Of a stretch of 64,000 nt of DNA, positions 24,147-33,472 are shown one piece after another. Made by a program: the position numbers and the translations under genes. Each line of letters opens with the position of its first letter. Position 1 is the stretch's first letter. The notes beneath the pieces were generated by a model. The model was given only the letters and a program-made list of their open reading frames with translations. It was not told the DNA's origin and did not search any database. Source of the DNA: Bog-473 sp963834405 (lineage in GTDB: Bacteria; Actinomycetota; Acidimicrobiia; Acidimicrobiales; RAAP-2); NCBI GenBank assembly GCA_963834405.1, contig CAWIBX010000005.1, forward strand, positions 930,001-994,000, read 5' to 3'.

Positions 24147-25363
24147 CAGTCGTCGATGGCCTGGTTGACCAGCGCGCGCAGCTGGGCCCGGAACGGGTAG
24201 GCCACCGAGGGGAAGAGCTGCGTCATGAAGACGACGAAGAGGTCCTCGACCGGGTCGACCCAGAAGGCGGTGCTCGCCGCGCCGCCCCAGTAGAAATCGC
24301 CCGGCGAGCCCGCGAAGGTGGTGGCGGCCGGTCCCTGGCCGACGGCGAAGCCCAGCCCGAAGCCGACGCCCTCGAAGCCGGCCTCGCCGAACCCACCGAT
24401 GGCGAAGTCCTGCAGCGTGGCTCCCCCGGGCAGGTGGTTGACCGTCATGAGCTCCAGCGTCTTGCGTCCGAGCACCCGCCGCCCGTCAAGCTGCCCCCAG
24501 TTGGCCAGCATCTGGCAGAACGCGACGTAGTCGTCGGTGGTGGACACCAGGCCCCCCGCACCCGACAGGTAGGTACGTGGCTTGAGGTAGCCCATGGCGA
24601 ACGGGCCATCCATCAACCGCGGCGTGTTGGCAGGGCGGTACTCGTAGCAGGCGGCGAAGCGGTCGACCTTCTCCTCGGGGACCCAGAACGAGGTGTCGGT
24701 CATGCCCAGCGGCTCGAAGAGCTCCTGCCGGAGGTACTCGTCGAAGCGCTGCCCCGAGAGGATCTCGACCAGGCGGCCCACGATGTCGGTCGAGATGCCG
24801 TAGTTCCAGTGCGTCCCCGGGTGGAACTTGAGCGGGTGCTCCGCCAGCAGCGCCGTCACGCCCTCGAGCGTCTGCTCATTCCCCAGCGCGGCCCGCGCCT
24901 CGGCGAAGGCGGCGTCGATCGGGTTGTCGGGGAAGAGGCCACCGGGCAGCCCGGTCGTGTGCATGAGGACGTCGCGTACGTTCATGGGGCGTTGCGGCTT
25001 CACCAACTGGACGGTGCCGTCCGCCTGCACCTCGCCCACCTTGAGCTCCCGCCACTCGGGGATGTAGCGCGAGACCGGGTCGAGCAATTGGAACATGCCT
25101 CGCTCGTACAGCTGCATGAGCGCGACCGAGGCGATCGGCTTGGTCATGGAGTAGATGCGGAAGATGGTGTCCTCGCCCATCGGCTTTTCGCGTTCCCGGT
25201 CCATCCGCCCGAGGGAGCGGTGGTAGGCCACGTGGCCACCCCGCACGACCGTGACCTGACAGCCGACCATCTTCCCGGTGTCGATGTACCCGGTGGTGAA
25301 GTGGTCGGTGATCCGCTCCAGGCGGGCCTCGTCCATGCCGGCTGCGTCCGGCTCGATCTTCAC
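24146..25363 (-). CDS. Serine hydrolase, class C beta-lactamase/esterase family
   Basis: 405 aa from GTG 25363, which overlaps the SDR stop as GTGA. The SxxK nucleophile motif is YSMTKPIASVA, the Tyr motif is HWNYGIS, and the third motif region is FYWGGAASTAFWVDP, as in EstB-like esterases rather than true lactamases. No signal peptide is visible, so it is probably cytoplasmic. It likely hydrolyses small esters, coupled to the SDR and ureohydrolase. Confidence 0.88.
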   Translation of the reverse strand: MKIEPDAAGMDEARLERITDHFTTGYIDTGKMVGCQVTVVRGGHVAYHRSLGRMDREREKPMGEDTIFRIYSMTKPIASVALMQLYERGMFQLLDPVSRYIPEWRELKVGEVQADGTVQLVKPQRPMNVRDVLMHTTGLPGGLFPDNPIDAAFAEARAALGNEQTLEGVTALLAEHPLKFHPGTHWNYGISTDIVGRLVEILSGQRFDEYLRQELFEPLGMTDTSFWVPEEKVDRFAACYEYRPANTPRLMDGPFAMGYLKPRTYLSGAGGLVSTTDDYVAFCQMLANWGQLDGRRVLGRKTLELMTVNHLPGGATLQDFAIGGFGEAGFEGVGFGLGFAVGQGPAATTFAGSPGDFYWGGAASTAFWVDPVEDLFVVFMTQLFPSVAYPFRAQLRALVNQAIDD

Positions 25364-26169
25364 GTCTGTTGCGCCTCCTTCGTCTGCTTCCGCTCCCGCA
25401 GGTAGGCCGCGGTGCCCTCCAAGAAGGCGCCGACGTCCTTCTCCTTGTTGGCGACCACATCGTGGAACCACTCGGGCACGAAGACCTGGGCGGCATCCGA
25501 CTCGAGCCCTGCCAGGATGGCATCGACGGCCACCGACACCGGCTCGGCCTCGACCGGCAGGTCGGGCACGTCGTTGTCCGGGAGGCCGAACAACTCGGTG
25601 TCGATGACGCCAGGGTAGACCACCATGACCTTGATGCCGCTGTCCCACAGGTCCACGGCCATGGCCTCGGAGTAGGCGGTCAGCGCCGCCTTCGAGGCGT
25701 CGTAGGCCGCCTCGCCCGGCGCGCTGAGCTTGGCGGCGATGGAGGAGATGTTCACGATGGTGCCCGACCCCCGCGCCAGCATCTGGGGCAGGAGCGCCAT
25801 GGTGAGGCGGATGGGGGAGAGATAGTTGACGTGCATCACCGCGGTGATCGTGTCGATGTCGAGGGCGGTGACCCGGCGCCGTTTGGGGATGCCGGCGTTG
25901 TTGACCAGCAGGTCGACTCCGCCGAACGCATCCATCACGTCAATGGCGAGCTGGTCCACGGCGTTGATGTCCGCCAGGTTGACCACCCACATCCGGCTGT
26001 CGGGCGAGTACTTCATGCAACGGCCGACGACCTCCGAGAGCCGGTCGGCCCGGCGGGCGCAGATCCCGACGATCGCGCCCCGCTCGGCCAGCGCCTCGGC
26101 CAGGCCGGCGCCGATCCCCGACGAAGCTCCCGTCACCAGCGTGCGGCATCCGTCCAGCTCCAAGGCCAT
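25360..26169 (-). CDS. SDR-family NAD(P)-dependent oxidoreductase
   Basis: 269 aa from ATG 26169; an in-frame start 18 nt upstream is less likely. TGASSGIGAGLAEALAERGA is the cofactor motif, NNAGIPKRRR follows, and the catalytic triad is in VNISSIAAK and YDASKAAL. The C-terminal part is long (about 60 residues beyond the substrate loop), as in SDRs acting on acyl chains or steroids. It is the first gene of the minus-strand block, with its start 65 nt from the kdp control elements. Confidence 0.9.
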   Translation of the reverse strand: MALELDGCRTLVTGASSGIGAGLAEALAERGAIVGICARRADRLSEVVGRCMKYSPDSRMWVVNLADINAVDQLAIDVMDAFGGVDLLVNNAGIPKRRRVTALDIDTITAVMHVNYLSPIRLTMALLPQMLARGSGTIVNISSIAAKLSAPGEAAYDASKAALTAYSEAMAVDLWDSGIKVMVVYPGVIDTELFGLPDNDVPDLPVEAEPVSVAVDAILAGLESDAAQVFVPEWFHDVVANKEKDVGAFLEGTAAYLRERKQTKEAQQT

Positions 26170-26232
26170 TGTCCACCCCACTTTCACACCGTGTTCCTGC
26201 TCACCTTACGCACAGCGGGCACCGAGCTGGTA

Positions 26233-26270
26233 TTGACATTCTGTTGACGCAGGCCGTCGCCTCGTTGACA
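26233..26270 (+). promoter_or_regulatory. Helically phased TTGAC repeats upstream of kdp (candidate KdpE site)
   Basis: TTGACA at 26233-26238, TTGACG at 26244-26249 and TTGACA at 26265-26270 lie 11 and 21 bp apart, on one face of the helix. OmpR-family response regulators such as KdpE bind direct repeats with about 11-bp phasing. No good -10 pairs with any of the three, which would fit an activator-dependent promoter. The assignment to KdpE is inference. Confidence 0.5.
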
Positions 26271-26303
26271 TCGCCTTCACGAACGCACCAGCAGCATGGG
26301 CCC

Positions 26304-26387
26304 ATGGCTGATCTTCTCGTCGTGCTCAGCGTCGTGGTTTTCATCGGCGCGTTCCTGGGCTACATCTGGCTCCTGGAGCGGGTATGA
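26304..26387 (+). CDS. 27-aa single-TM micropeptide preceding kdpF
   Basis: ATG 26304 reads MADLLVVLSVVVFIGAFLGY and ends in a short charged tail IWLLERV. It has one hydrophobic helix, and its stop overlaps the kdpF ATG (ATGA), so the two are coupled. There is no clear Shine-Dalgarno, so the start is uncertain. Its size and place suggest a second KdpF-like accessory peptide of the potassium pump. It was too short for routine gene calling. Confidence 0.6.
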   Translation: MADLLVVLSVVVFIGAFLGYIWLLERV

Positions 26388-26473
26388 GCGCCATCCAAGG
26401 CCTCCTGCTCGGCATCTCGGTCCTCGTCTTCATCTACCTGGGGATCGCCATGTTCAAGCCCGAGTGGTTCTGA
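26384..26473 (+). CDS. kdpF: Potassium-transporting ATPase small subunit KdpF
   Basis: 29 aa: one TM helix (GLLLGISVLVFIYLGIAMF) and the typical C-terminal K-P-E-W-F (KPExF) motif. KdpF sits beside KdpA and stabilises the pump complex. It starts within the stop of the upstream micropeptide and ends 5 nt before kdpA. Confidence 0.9.
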   Translation: MSAIQGLLLGISVLVFIYLGIAMFKPEWF

Positions 26474-26478
26474 TCTGA

Positions 26479-28170
26479 ATGGGCTTCTTCTGGACCATCG
26501 TCGTCCTCGTCGTCCTGTTGGCGCTGGCCTGGAGGTATCTCGGCGCCTACATGGTCGCCGTGTTCGAGGGGCGGGTGACGTTCCTCGCCTTCATCGAGCG
26601 CCCGATCTACGCACTCCTCGGCACCAGTCCCGAGAAGGAGCAGACCTGGAAGCGCTACGCCGGCTCCGTCGTCGTGTTCTCCGGGCTCTCGATCGGGATC
26701 ACCTACGCCATCCTGCGCCTGCAGGGGTCGCTCCCCCTCAACCCGCAGCACTTCGACGCTGTCGGGCCGGCGCTGTCGTGGAACACCGCCACCTCGTTCA
26801 TCACGAACACGAACTGGCAGAACTACGGCGGCGAAACGACCATGTCGTACCTCTCGCAGATGTGCTCGCTGACGGTGCAGCAATTCGTCACGCCCGCCGT
26901 CGGCATCGCGGCCGCGCTCGTCATCATTCGCGGTTTCTCCAAGAAGGGCTCGCCGACCGTCGGCAATTTCTGGGTCGACGTGACCCGTGGCATGCTCTAT
27001 GTGCTGACTCCCATCGCCATCGTGGCGGGCCTCATCTTCGTCGGCCAGGGGGCGGTCGACACGCTCGGCGGCCCGGTCAACGTCCACAACGCGCTCAACG
27101 GCGTCTCCCAGACGATCGCTCTCGGGCCGGTCGGCTTCATGGAGGCCATCAAGCAGCTGGGGACCAACGGCGGAGGATTCTTCAACATCAACTCCGCCCA
27201 TCCCTTCGAGAACCCGACGGGCCTGACCAACCTCCTCTCCATCGTCCTGCTGCTGTGTATCCCGGTCTCACTCACCTACGTCTTCGGGAAGATGGTCGGC
27301 GCCCTCCGCCAGGGCGTGGCCGTGCTGGCCGCCATGACCATCATCTTCGGGTGCTGGGTCGGCTTCGCCGTGGCCGCCGAGCACCAGGCCAACCCCGCCG
27401 TGCAGGCGGCCGGCCTCGTTCACCAGCCGACGGGGAACACCACGGGCAAGGAGGTGCGCTTCGGCGTGCCGAGCTCCGCGCTGTTCGGCGTGTCGTCGAC
27501 GCAGACCTCCACCGGATCGGCGGACTCGGCCTACGACTCCTTCACGCCGATCGGGGGCGGTGCGCTGCTCACCGGCATGATGTTGGGCGAGGTCACTCCC
27601 GGCGGCGTCGGCAGTGGGATGTACACGATCCTGATCTACGCCATCATCGCCGTCTTCATCGGGGGGCTGATGGTGGGCCGAACGCCCGAGTACCTCGGAA
27701 AGAAGATCCAGGCCACGGAGGTGAAGCTGGCCGGCCTGGGGACCGTTGTGATGCCGATCACCGTGCTCGTCGTCACGGGGCTCGCAGTGGGACTCCACGC
27801 CGGGCAGGTCGGGCCCGAGAACAGCGGTCCCCACGGCTTCTCCGAGATCCTCTACGCCCTCACGTCGCAGGGGAACAACAACGGGTCCGCCTTCGGCGGT
27901 CTCACCGGCAACACCCCCTTCTACAACATCCTCGGCGGCATCGACATGCTCATCGGGCGCTTCGGGATCATGATTCCGGCTATCGCGTTGGGCGGGGTGC
28001 TGGCCGCCAAGAACGTCGTGTCCGCCGGCGCCGGCACGTTCCGCTCCGACACCCCCTTGTTCGTCGGCTTCCTGATCGGCGTCATCATCATCGTCGGCGG
28101 CCTGACCTTCTTCCCTGCCGTGTCTCTCGGTCCGATCGTCGAGCAGCTCAGTCACGGAAAGTTCTTCTAA
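26479..28170 (+). CDS. kdpA: Potassium-transporting ATPase subunit KdpA
   Basis: 563 aa, about ten TM segments. Four pore-loop regions can be followed, including FITNTNWQNYGGE, GTNGGGFFNINSAHPFENPT and TSQGNNNGSAFGGLTGNTP, which form the potassium selectivity filter. It is the ion-binding channel-like subunit of the high-affinity Kdp pump. It abuts kdpB directly (stop at 28170, next ATG at 28171). Confidence 0.98.
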   Translation: MGFFWTIVVLVVLLALAWRYLGAYMVAVFEGRVTFLAFIERPIYALLGTSPEKEQTWKRYAGSVVVFSGLSIGITYAILRLQGSLPLNPQHFDAVGPALSWNTATSFITNTNWQNYGGETTMSYLSQMCSLTVQQFVTPAVGIAAALVIIRGFSKKGSPTVGNFWVDVTRGMLYVLTPIAIVAGLIFVGQGAVDTLGGPVNVHNALNGVSQTIALGPVGFMEAIKQLGTNGGGFFNINSAHPFENPTGLTNLLSIVLLLCIPVSLTYVFGKMVGALRQGVAVLAAMTIIFGCWVGFAVAAEHQANPAVQAAGLVHQPTGNTTGKEVRFGVPSSALFGVSSTQTSTGSADSAYDSFTPIGGGALLTGMMLGEVTPGGVGSGMYTILIYAIIAVFIGGLMVGRTPEYLGKKIQATEVKLAGLGTVVMPITVLVVTGLAVGLHAGQVGPENSGPHGFSEILYALTSQGNNNGSAFGGLTGNTPFYNILGGIDMLIGRFGIMIPAIALGGVLAAKNVVSAGAGTFRSDTPLFVGFLIGVIIIVGGLTFFPAVSLGPIVEQLSHGKFF

Positions 28171-30237
28171 ATGACCGTCATCGCCACCGACGCCCCGCCT
28201 CCTTCCCCCTCGGCGCCGCACGGTGTGGCCGAGTCCCGCGGTCTGTTCGACCCGCAGATCGTGAAGGAGGCCCTCGTCGGGTCATTTGTCAAGCTCGATC
28301 CGCGGGTGCAGGTGAAGAACCCGGTCATGTTCGTGGTGCTGATCGGCTCGATCATCACCTTCATCGAGTCGATCGCGCACGGCGGCATCTTCAACTGGTC
28401 GATCACGATCTGGCTGTTCTTGACCGTGCTCTTCGCCAACTTCGCCGAGGCCATGGCCGAAGGTCGGGGCAAGGCGCAGGCGCTCGCCTTGCGCAGGATG
28501 CGCTCGGAGACGATGGCCCGGCGCCTGCTGCCCGACGGCACCGAAGAGCTAGTGCCCGCCGCCGCGCTGGCCAAGGGCGACCTCGTGGTGGCCGAGGCCG
28601 GCGACCACATCCCCTCGGATGGGGAGATCATCGAAGGGGTCGCCTCGGTCGACGAGTCGGCCATCACCGGGGAGTCGGCCCCGGTCATCCGCGAATCCGG
28701 TGGCGATCGCTCGGCCGTGACCGGCGGCACCACCGTGCTCTCCGACCGGATCGTCGTGCGGATCACCGCCGAGGCGGGCCAGACCTTCCTGGACCGGATG
28801 ATCGCGCTGGTCGAGGGAGCCAACCGCCAGAAGACGCCCAACGAGATCGCCCTGACCATCCTCCTGGCCGTGCTGACCATCATCTTCCTCCCCGTCGTGG
28901 TCGTCCTGCAGCCCTTCGCGGGCTTCGCCGGGGGGACCGTCTCCGTGGTGATCTTGGTCTCTTTGCTGGTCTGCCTCATCCCGACCACCATCGGTGCCCT
29001 GCTGTCGGCCATCGGCATCGCCGGCATGGACCGCCTGGTGCAGAAAAACGTGCTGGCCATGAGCGGCCGGGCCGTCGAGGCCGCGGGGGACGTGCAGACC
29101 CTGCTGTTGGACAAGACGGGCACCATCACCCTAGGCAACCGCATGGCCTCGGACTTCTTTCCCGCCAGCGGCCACACCGAGGAGGAGGTCGCCAGCGCGG
29201 CCCAGCTGGCGTCGTTGGCCGACGAGACGCCCGAGGGCCGCTCCATCGTGGTCCTGGCCAAGGACCGCTTCGGCATCCGCGAGCGGGAGCTCTCGGGCCC
29301 GCACGAGTTCGTGCCGTTCTCCGCCACCACGCGGATGTCCGGCCTCGACATCGATGGGAAGCAGATTCGGAAGGGAGCCGCCGAAGCGGTTCGCCAGTGG
29401 GTGGTCGACCAGGGCGGGGTCGTCCCCGAGGGTCTCCAGGACATCGTCGATCGCATCGCCCGGCAGGGCTCGACGCCGCTCGTCGTGGCCGACGGCAACA
29501 CGATCCTCGGAGTCATCGAGCTCAAGGACGTCGTGAAGTCCGGCATCAAGGAGCGCTTTGCCGAGCTGCGCGCCGCCGGTATCCGCACCGTGATGATCAC
29601 CGGTGACAACCCCCTCACGGCGGCCGCCATCGCCCAGGAGGCCGGGGTGGACGACTTCCTGGCCGAGGCCACGCCTGAGAACAAGATGGAGCTGATCAAG
29701 GCCGAGCAGGAGGGCGGCAAGCTCGTCGCCATGACCGGCGACGGCACCAACGACGCCCCCGCCCTGGCCCAGGCCGACGTGGGCGTCGCGATGAACACGG
29801 GGACCACGGCGGCCAAGGAGGCCGGCAACATGGTCGACCTCGACTCCAACCCCACCAAGCTGATCGACGTCGTGGAGATCGGCAAGCAGCTCCTGATCAC
29901 CCGGGGTTCGCTCACGACGTTCTCCATCGCCAACGATGTGGCCAAGTACTTCGCCATCATCCCCGCGCTGTTCGTGGTGATCTACCCCCAGCTTCAAACG
30001 CTGAACATCATGAAGCTCCACAGCGCGCAGAGTGCGGTGCTCTCGGCCGTCATCTTCAACGCGCTGGTCATCGTGGCGCTGATCCCTCTCGCCCTGCGCG
30101 GCGTCAAGTGGCGCCCTTCGGGTGCGCAGGCGATCCTGCGGCGGAACGTCTTCATCTACGGCGTCGGCGGGATCATCGCCCCGTTCATCTTCATCAAGTT
30201 GATCGACCTCGTCATCGTGGCGCTGCACGCCTACTAA
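28171..30237 (+). CDS. kdpB: Potassium-transporting P-type ATPase subunit KdpB
   Basis: 688 aa. The phosphorylated Asp314 is in LLLDKTGTIT; the actuator motif is AITGESAPV; the hinge is MTGDGTNDAPALAQADVGVA. Membrane segments fit the class IA P-type pumps. It hydrolyses ATP to drive potassium through KdpA. Neighbours are kdpA upstream without a gap and kdpC 11 nt downstream. Confidence 0.98.
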   Translation: MTVIATDAPPPSPSAPHGVAESRGLFDPQIVKEALVGSFVKLDPRVQVKNPVMFVVLIGSIITFIESIAHGGIFNWSITIWLFLTVLFANFAEAMAEGRGKAQALALRRMRSETMARRLLPDGTEELVPAAALAKGDLVVAEAGDHIPSDGEIIEGVASVDESAITGESAPVIRESGGDRSAVTGGTTVLSDRIVVRITAEAGQTFLDRMIALVEGANRQKTPNEIALTILLAVLTIIFLPVVVVLQPFAGFAGGTVSVVILVSLLVCLIPTTIGALLSAIGIAGMDRLVQKNVLAMSGRAVEAAGDVQTLLLDKTGTITLGNRMASDFFPASGHTEEEVASAAQLASLADETPEGRSIVVLAKDRFGIRERELSGPHEFVPFSATTRMSGLDIDGKQIRKGAAEAVRQWVVDQGGVVPEGLQDIVDRIARQGSTPLVVADGNTILGVIELKDVVKSGIKERFAELRAAGIRTVMITGDNPLTAAAIAQEAGVDDFLAEATPENKMELIKAEQEGGKLVAMTGDGTNDAPALAQADVGVAMNTGTTAAKEAGNMVDLDSNPTKLIDVVEIGKQLLITRGSLTTFSIANDVAKYFAIIPALFVVIYPQLQTLNIMKLHSAQSAVLSAVIFNALVIVALIPLALRGVKWRPSGAQAILRRNVFIYGVGGIIAPFIFIKLIDLVIVALHAY

Positions 30238-30248
30238 GGAATCCGAGC

Positions 30249-30890
30249 ATGCTCACTCAACTCCGTCGATCCGCCATCTTCGTCGTCGTTTGCCTGGTCC
30301 TCTTCGGCCTCGCCTACCCGCTCCTCGGCGTCGGTCTCTCGCAGCTCTTCTTCCAGCACCAGGCCGACGGCTCCATCACGGCCAATGGCTCCACCCTGAT
30401 CGGGCAGGACTGGTCGCAGACCAGGTGCCCGGGCCACCTGCCGGGCAGCTGCGTCTTCCAGGGGCGCCCCGACGCCCTCGGGCCCTACTCCGACACCGGC
30501 AAGTACAAGGGGGACAACCCCGCCGGGCACCCGGGCGACGACCCCCTCGTGGCTAACGGGGTGGCCGGCGAGTCGGGGGCGACGAACCTCGGCCCACGCT
30601 CGCAGGAATTGGTCAACAACACGAAGGTGCTCGTCGCCTACTGGAAAAGCCGCGGCGTGCAGCCGACCTCCGACCTCGTCACGACCTCGGGCAGCGGTCT
30701 CGACCCCGACATCACGCCCCAGGACGCCATGGCGGAGATCCCCATGGTGTCGCGCGCCACCGGCCTCTCGGCGAACCGGCTCACCCAGCTGATCAACCAG
30801 CAGACCCAGGGAATGCAACTCGGTTTCCTGGGGTCCCCGTACGTCAATGTGCTGCAGCTCAACGAGGCGCTCGTCAAGCTCGAGTCGTGA
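30249..30890 (+). CDS. kdpC: Potassium-transporting ATPase subunit KdpC
   Basis: 213 aa with one N-terminal TM (SAIFVVVCLVLFGLAYPLL) and an extracytoplasmic domain. GLDPDITPQDAM and the closing VNVLQLNEALVKL match KdpC, which acts as a catalytic chaperone of the pump. Two Cys in the insertion TRCPGHLPGSCVF may form a disulfide. Its stop overlaps the GTG of the OB-fold gene (GTGA). Confidence 0.96.
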   Translation: MLTQLRRSAIFVVVCLVLFGLAYPLLGVGLSQLFFQHQADGSITANGSTLIGQDWSQTRCPGHLPGSCVFQGRPDALGPYSDTGKYKGDNPAGHPGDDPLVANGVAGESGATNLGPRSQELVNNTKVLVAYWKSRGVQPTSDLVTTSGSGLDPDITPQDAMAEIPMVSRATGLSANRLTQLINQQTQGMQLGFLGSPYVNVLQLNEALVKLES

Positions 30891-31159
30891 CGATCACCGC
30901 GATCGGCGCGCTGGTCCCACGCCGGCGGTCGACCGTGGCCGGCAAAGTCGTCAGCGTCGTTGCCTACGAGCGTCCCTGGGTCCGAACCGACGTCGGGCTC
31001 AGCGACGGGACCGGCGTGGTCGTTCTGCGTTTCATGGGCCGTTCCGGCCTCCCGGGGTTCGAGCCCGGCCGCTGCGTCGAGGCGAGCGGTACGCCGGGCT
31101 TTGTCCGCGGCGCGTTGGTGATCCTGAACCCGCGCTACGCGTTGGTCGCCGACGGATGA
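30887..31159 (+). CDS. Small OB-fold protein coupled to kdpC
   Basis: 90 aa. The pattern AGKVVSVVAYERPWVRTDV-x-LSDGTG-x-VVLRFMGR is a five-strand OB fold of the tRNA-anticodon/RecG-like type, as in small actinobacterial OB proteins. In mycobacteria a similar protein is encoded near the Trk potassium genes, which makes the coupling to kdpC (4-bp overlap) notable. It may bind nucleic acid or nucleotide; function unknown. Its end overlaps the convergent kdpE by 25 nt. Confidence 0.75.
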   Translation: MTITAIGALVPRRRSTVAGKVVSVVAYERPWVRTDVGLSDGTGVVVLRFMGRSGLPGFEPGRCVEASGTPGFVRGALVILNPRYALVADG

Positions 31160-31842
31160 GCGTCGTCGACCAGCTGATACCCGATGCCGGGGACCGTCCT
31201 GAGGATCGTGCCTTCCTCGTCGCGCAGCTTCTTGCGCAGGCGATGCGTGTAGACGCGCACGTAGTTCGACTCGGCCCCGTAGCCGGGTCCCCAGACGTCC
31301 TTCAGGATCATGTGGTGCGTACAGACCTTGCCGGCGTGCCGCGCCAGATACGCCAGCAGCTCGAACTCCTTGGACGTGAGATGCAGATCGGCGCCGCCCC
31401 GCGTCGCCATGTGATGGACGAGGTCGATGTCGATGTCTCCGACCTCCAGGGCCTGTGCCCTTGCCGCGCCGTCACCCCGTGCCGAGCCGTGACGCAGCGC
31501 GACACGCAGCCGCGCTTCCAGCTCGGCCATCCCGAAGGGCTTGGTGACGAAGTCGTCGGCCCCGCTGTCGAGCGCCTCGACCTTGCGGCGCTCGTCCCCG
31601 TACGCGGAGAGCACGACGATCGGCACCTCGGAGAATTCACGGATGCGCCGGCAGACCTCTATGCCGTCGGTGTCCGGAAGGCCGAGGTCCAGGATCACCA
31701 GGTCGGGTCCCGCCAGGGCCACCTGGTTGACGGCTTCGGCCCCCGTGTGCGCGACGACCACCTCGTCCCCGCGCGCCGTCAGCCCGATCCGCATGGCCTT
31801 GAGGAGCGACGGGTCGTCGTCCACGACGAGCACCTTTGCCAT
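31135..31842 (-). CDS. kdpE: OmpR-family response regulator KdpE
   Basis: 235 aa. Receiver domain with Asp8/Asp9 acidic pocket and phospho-acceptor Asp52 (LDLGLPDTDG), a Lys in VTKPFGMAELEARL, then a winged helix (SKEFELLAYLARHAGKVCTH, YVRVYTHRLRKKL). By position it answers to the adjacent kinase (9 nt) and should activate kdpFABC under low potassium or osmotic stress. Convergent with the pump operon. Confidence 0.92.
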   Translation of the reverse strand: MAKVLVVDDDPSLLKAMRIGLTARGDEVVVAHTGAEAVNQVALAGPDLVILDLGLPDTDGIEVCRRIREFSEVPIVVLSAYGDERRKVEALDSGADDFVTKPFGMAELEARLRVALRHGSARGDGAARAQALEVGDIDIDLVHHMATRGGADLHLTSKEFELLAYLARHAGKVCTHHMILKDVWGPGYGAESNYVRVYTHRLRKKLRDEEGTILRTVPGIGYQLVDDAHPSATNA

Positions 31843-31851
31843 CTGCAGACC

Positions 31852-33395
31852 TCAGGCGGGTGCGGCCACGAGCGTCTCGGACGGGACCGTGAAGACGACG
31901 CGCGTGCCGCTCGAGACGTCGGGATCGATCCAGATGCGTCCGTCGTGGGCCTCGATGAACGCCTTGGCGATGGTCAACCCGAGGCCGGCCCTCCCTCCTC
32001 CGCCGTTCTGGCTGAACATCTCGAAGACACGGTCCCGTTCGCCGGCTGCGATGCCGGCTCCCTCGTCCCGCACCGAGATCTCGACTCTCGTCCCCTCGCT
32101 CCGCGGCGCGGGGCGCGCACCGATGCGGATCACGCTGCCCGGGGGGAGAGCCGCCCCGCGTTCTCGAGGACGTTGGCGAGCACCTGGCTGATGAGGACGT
32201 GGTCGACGCGCAGCAGCGGGAGGTCGGGTGCAACGTCGAGGACGACGCGTTCGCTGAGCAGGAGGCCGCTGAGCGCGGCCAGGGCCTCGTCCACCAGCTC
32301 GTCGATCGCCATGGCAGCCGGGCGGGGCTCCAGCGCGCCGGCCTCTATGCGGGTCATGTCCAACAGGTTCGTGACCAGCCGGGCCAGGCGGTCGGACTGC
32401 AACTCAATCAGCTCGAGCAGCTCGGCCCGGTCGTCCGGGCCCAGGCCCCCGCCCGGTTGGCGCAGGCTGGAGACGGCGGTCTTGATGGACGCGAGCGGTG
32501 TGCGCAGATCGTGGGACACCGCGCCCAGCAGGGCGCTGCGCCAGCGGTCGACTTCTTCGAGCAGGCGGGCCCGCAGCGCCTGCTCGCGCAGCCGTGCCCG
32601 GTCGACCGCGAGAGCCGCCTGGTTGGCGAAGGTCCCGAGGAGGCTGCGGTCCGGCCCCGCCAGCTGCACGTCCTGCAGCACCAGCATGCCCACGGGTCGG
32701 TTGCTCACCACGAGCGCGACCGAGACCCGCCGTGGTTCGAGGCCGCCCGACAGCCCGAGCGACCGTGTCTGCCCGCCCGCCGTCAACGCAGCGACGTCCT
32801 CGCCGGCGAGTGGCTGGCCGGCCGTCGCCGCCACCTCCAGCGCACCGCCCGGAACCTGCGCGTCAGCGACGTTGAGCGGCAACACCAACGCGGACCAGCG
32901 CGGCTCGAACACGCCCTGGACGGTCTCGACGATGTGCGTCAGGAGCTGCGAGAGGGTGAGGTCGCCGATCAATGCCTGCGACAGGTCGTACAGGCGGCCG
33001 GCCTCCTCCGTCCGCCGCACCGCTTGTTCGCGTGCCCGTTGGAGTTGGGCCACCACCTGGGCCACGATGAGCACCACCAAGACGTAGACGACCAGGGCGA
33101 TCCAGTTCTGGGGCGAGCGGACCGTCAGGGTGCCATAGGGGGGCAGGAAGTAGTAGTCGTAGGCGAGGAAGCCGGCCACTGCGCCCACGGCACCGGCGAT
33201 GAACCCGCCGATGACGACGCCGATGACGGCCGGCAGCACGAAGACCAGTGCTGGGATCGCGATGCTCAGGTGCGCCCGGAAGGGGAGGAGCACCGCGAGC
33301 AGGACGCCCAGCGACGCGAGCATCGCAACCGTCCCCATCGCGGTGCGCTGGTACGTTCCCTGGCTGACGAGCCTGCCTCGAATCACGTGTGTCAC
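31852..33395 (-). CDS. KdpD-type sensor histidine kinase (membrane/GAF/kinase half), frameshift at the G6 run 32141-32146
   Basis: From GTG 33395: four TM segments with the DUF4118-like motif AYDYYFLPPYGTL, a GAF-like domain, the dimerisation helix with phospho-His in SHDLRTPLASI, and the start of the ATPase domain (NVLENAGRLSP). The frame then stops at 32130. Immediately beyond, another frame continues DEGAG and GRAGLGLTIAKAFIEAHDGR to 31852. Adding one C on the minus strand (run of 7 rather than 6) restores LSPPGSVIRIG. Repaired length is about 514 aa. The usual N-terminal KdpD sensor domains are encoded separately on the opposite strand. Confidence 0.75.
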
Positions 33396-33472
33396 AGCTT
33401 TCAGTCGGCCGTTGAAGTGCCGGCTCCCGAGTGTACCGACGCCCTGACCGGGTCCGGCCGGACGAGGTGGAG

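Noticed and set aside
26778..29606. A very long plus-strand open frame overlapping kdpA and kdpB
   Set aside because: It is an Arg/His/Gly-rich shadow of the real genes in another frame.
31045..31075. GGTTCGAGCCC resembling a tRNA T-arm
   Set aside because: It lies within the OB-fold coding sequence, and no acceptor or anticodon arms can be folded around it.
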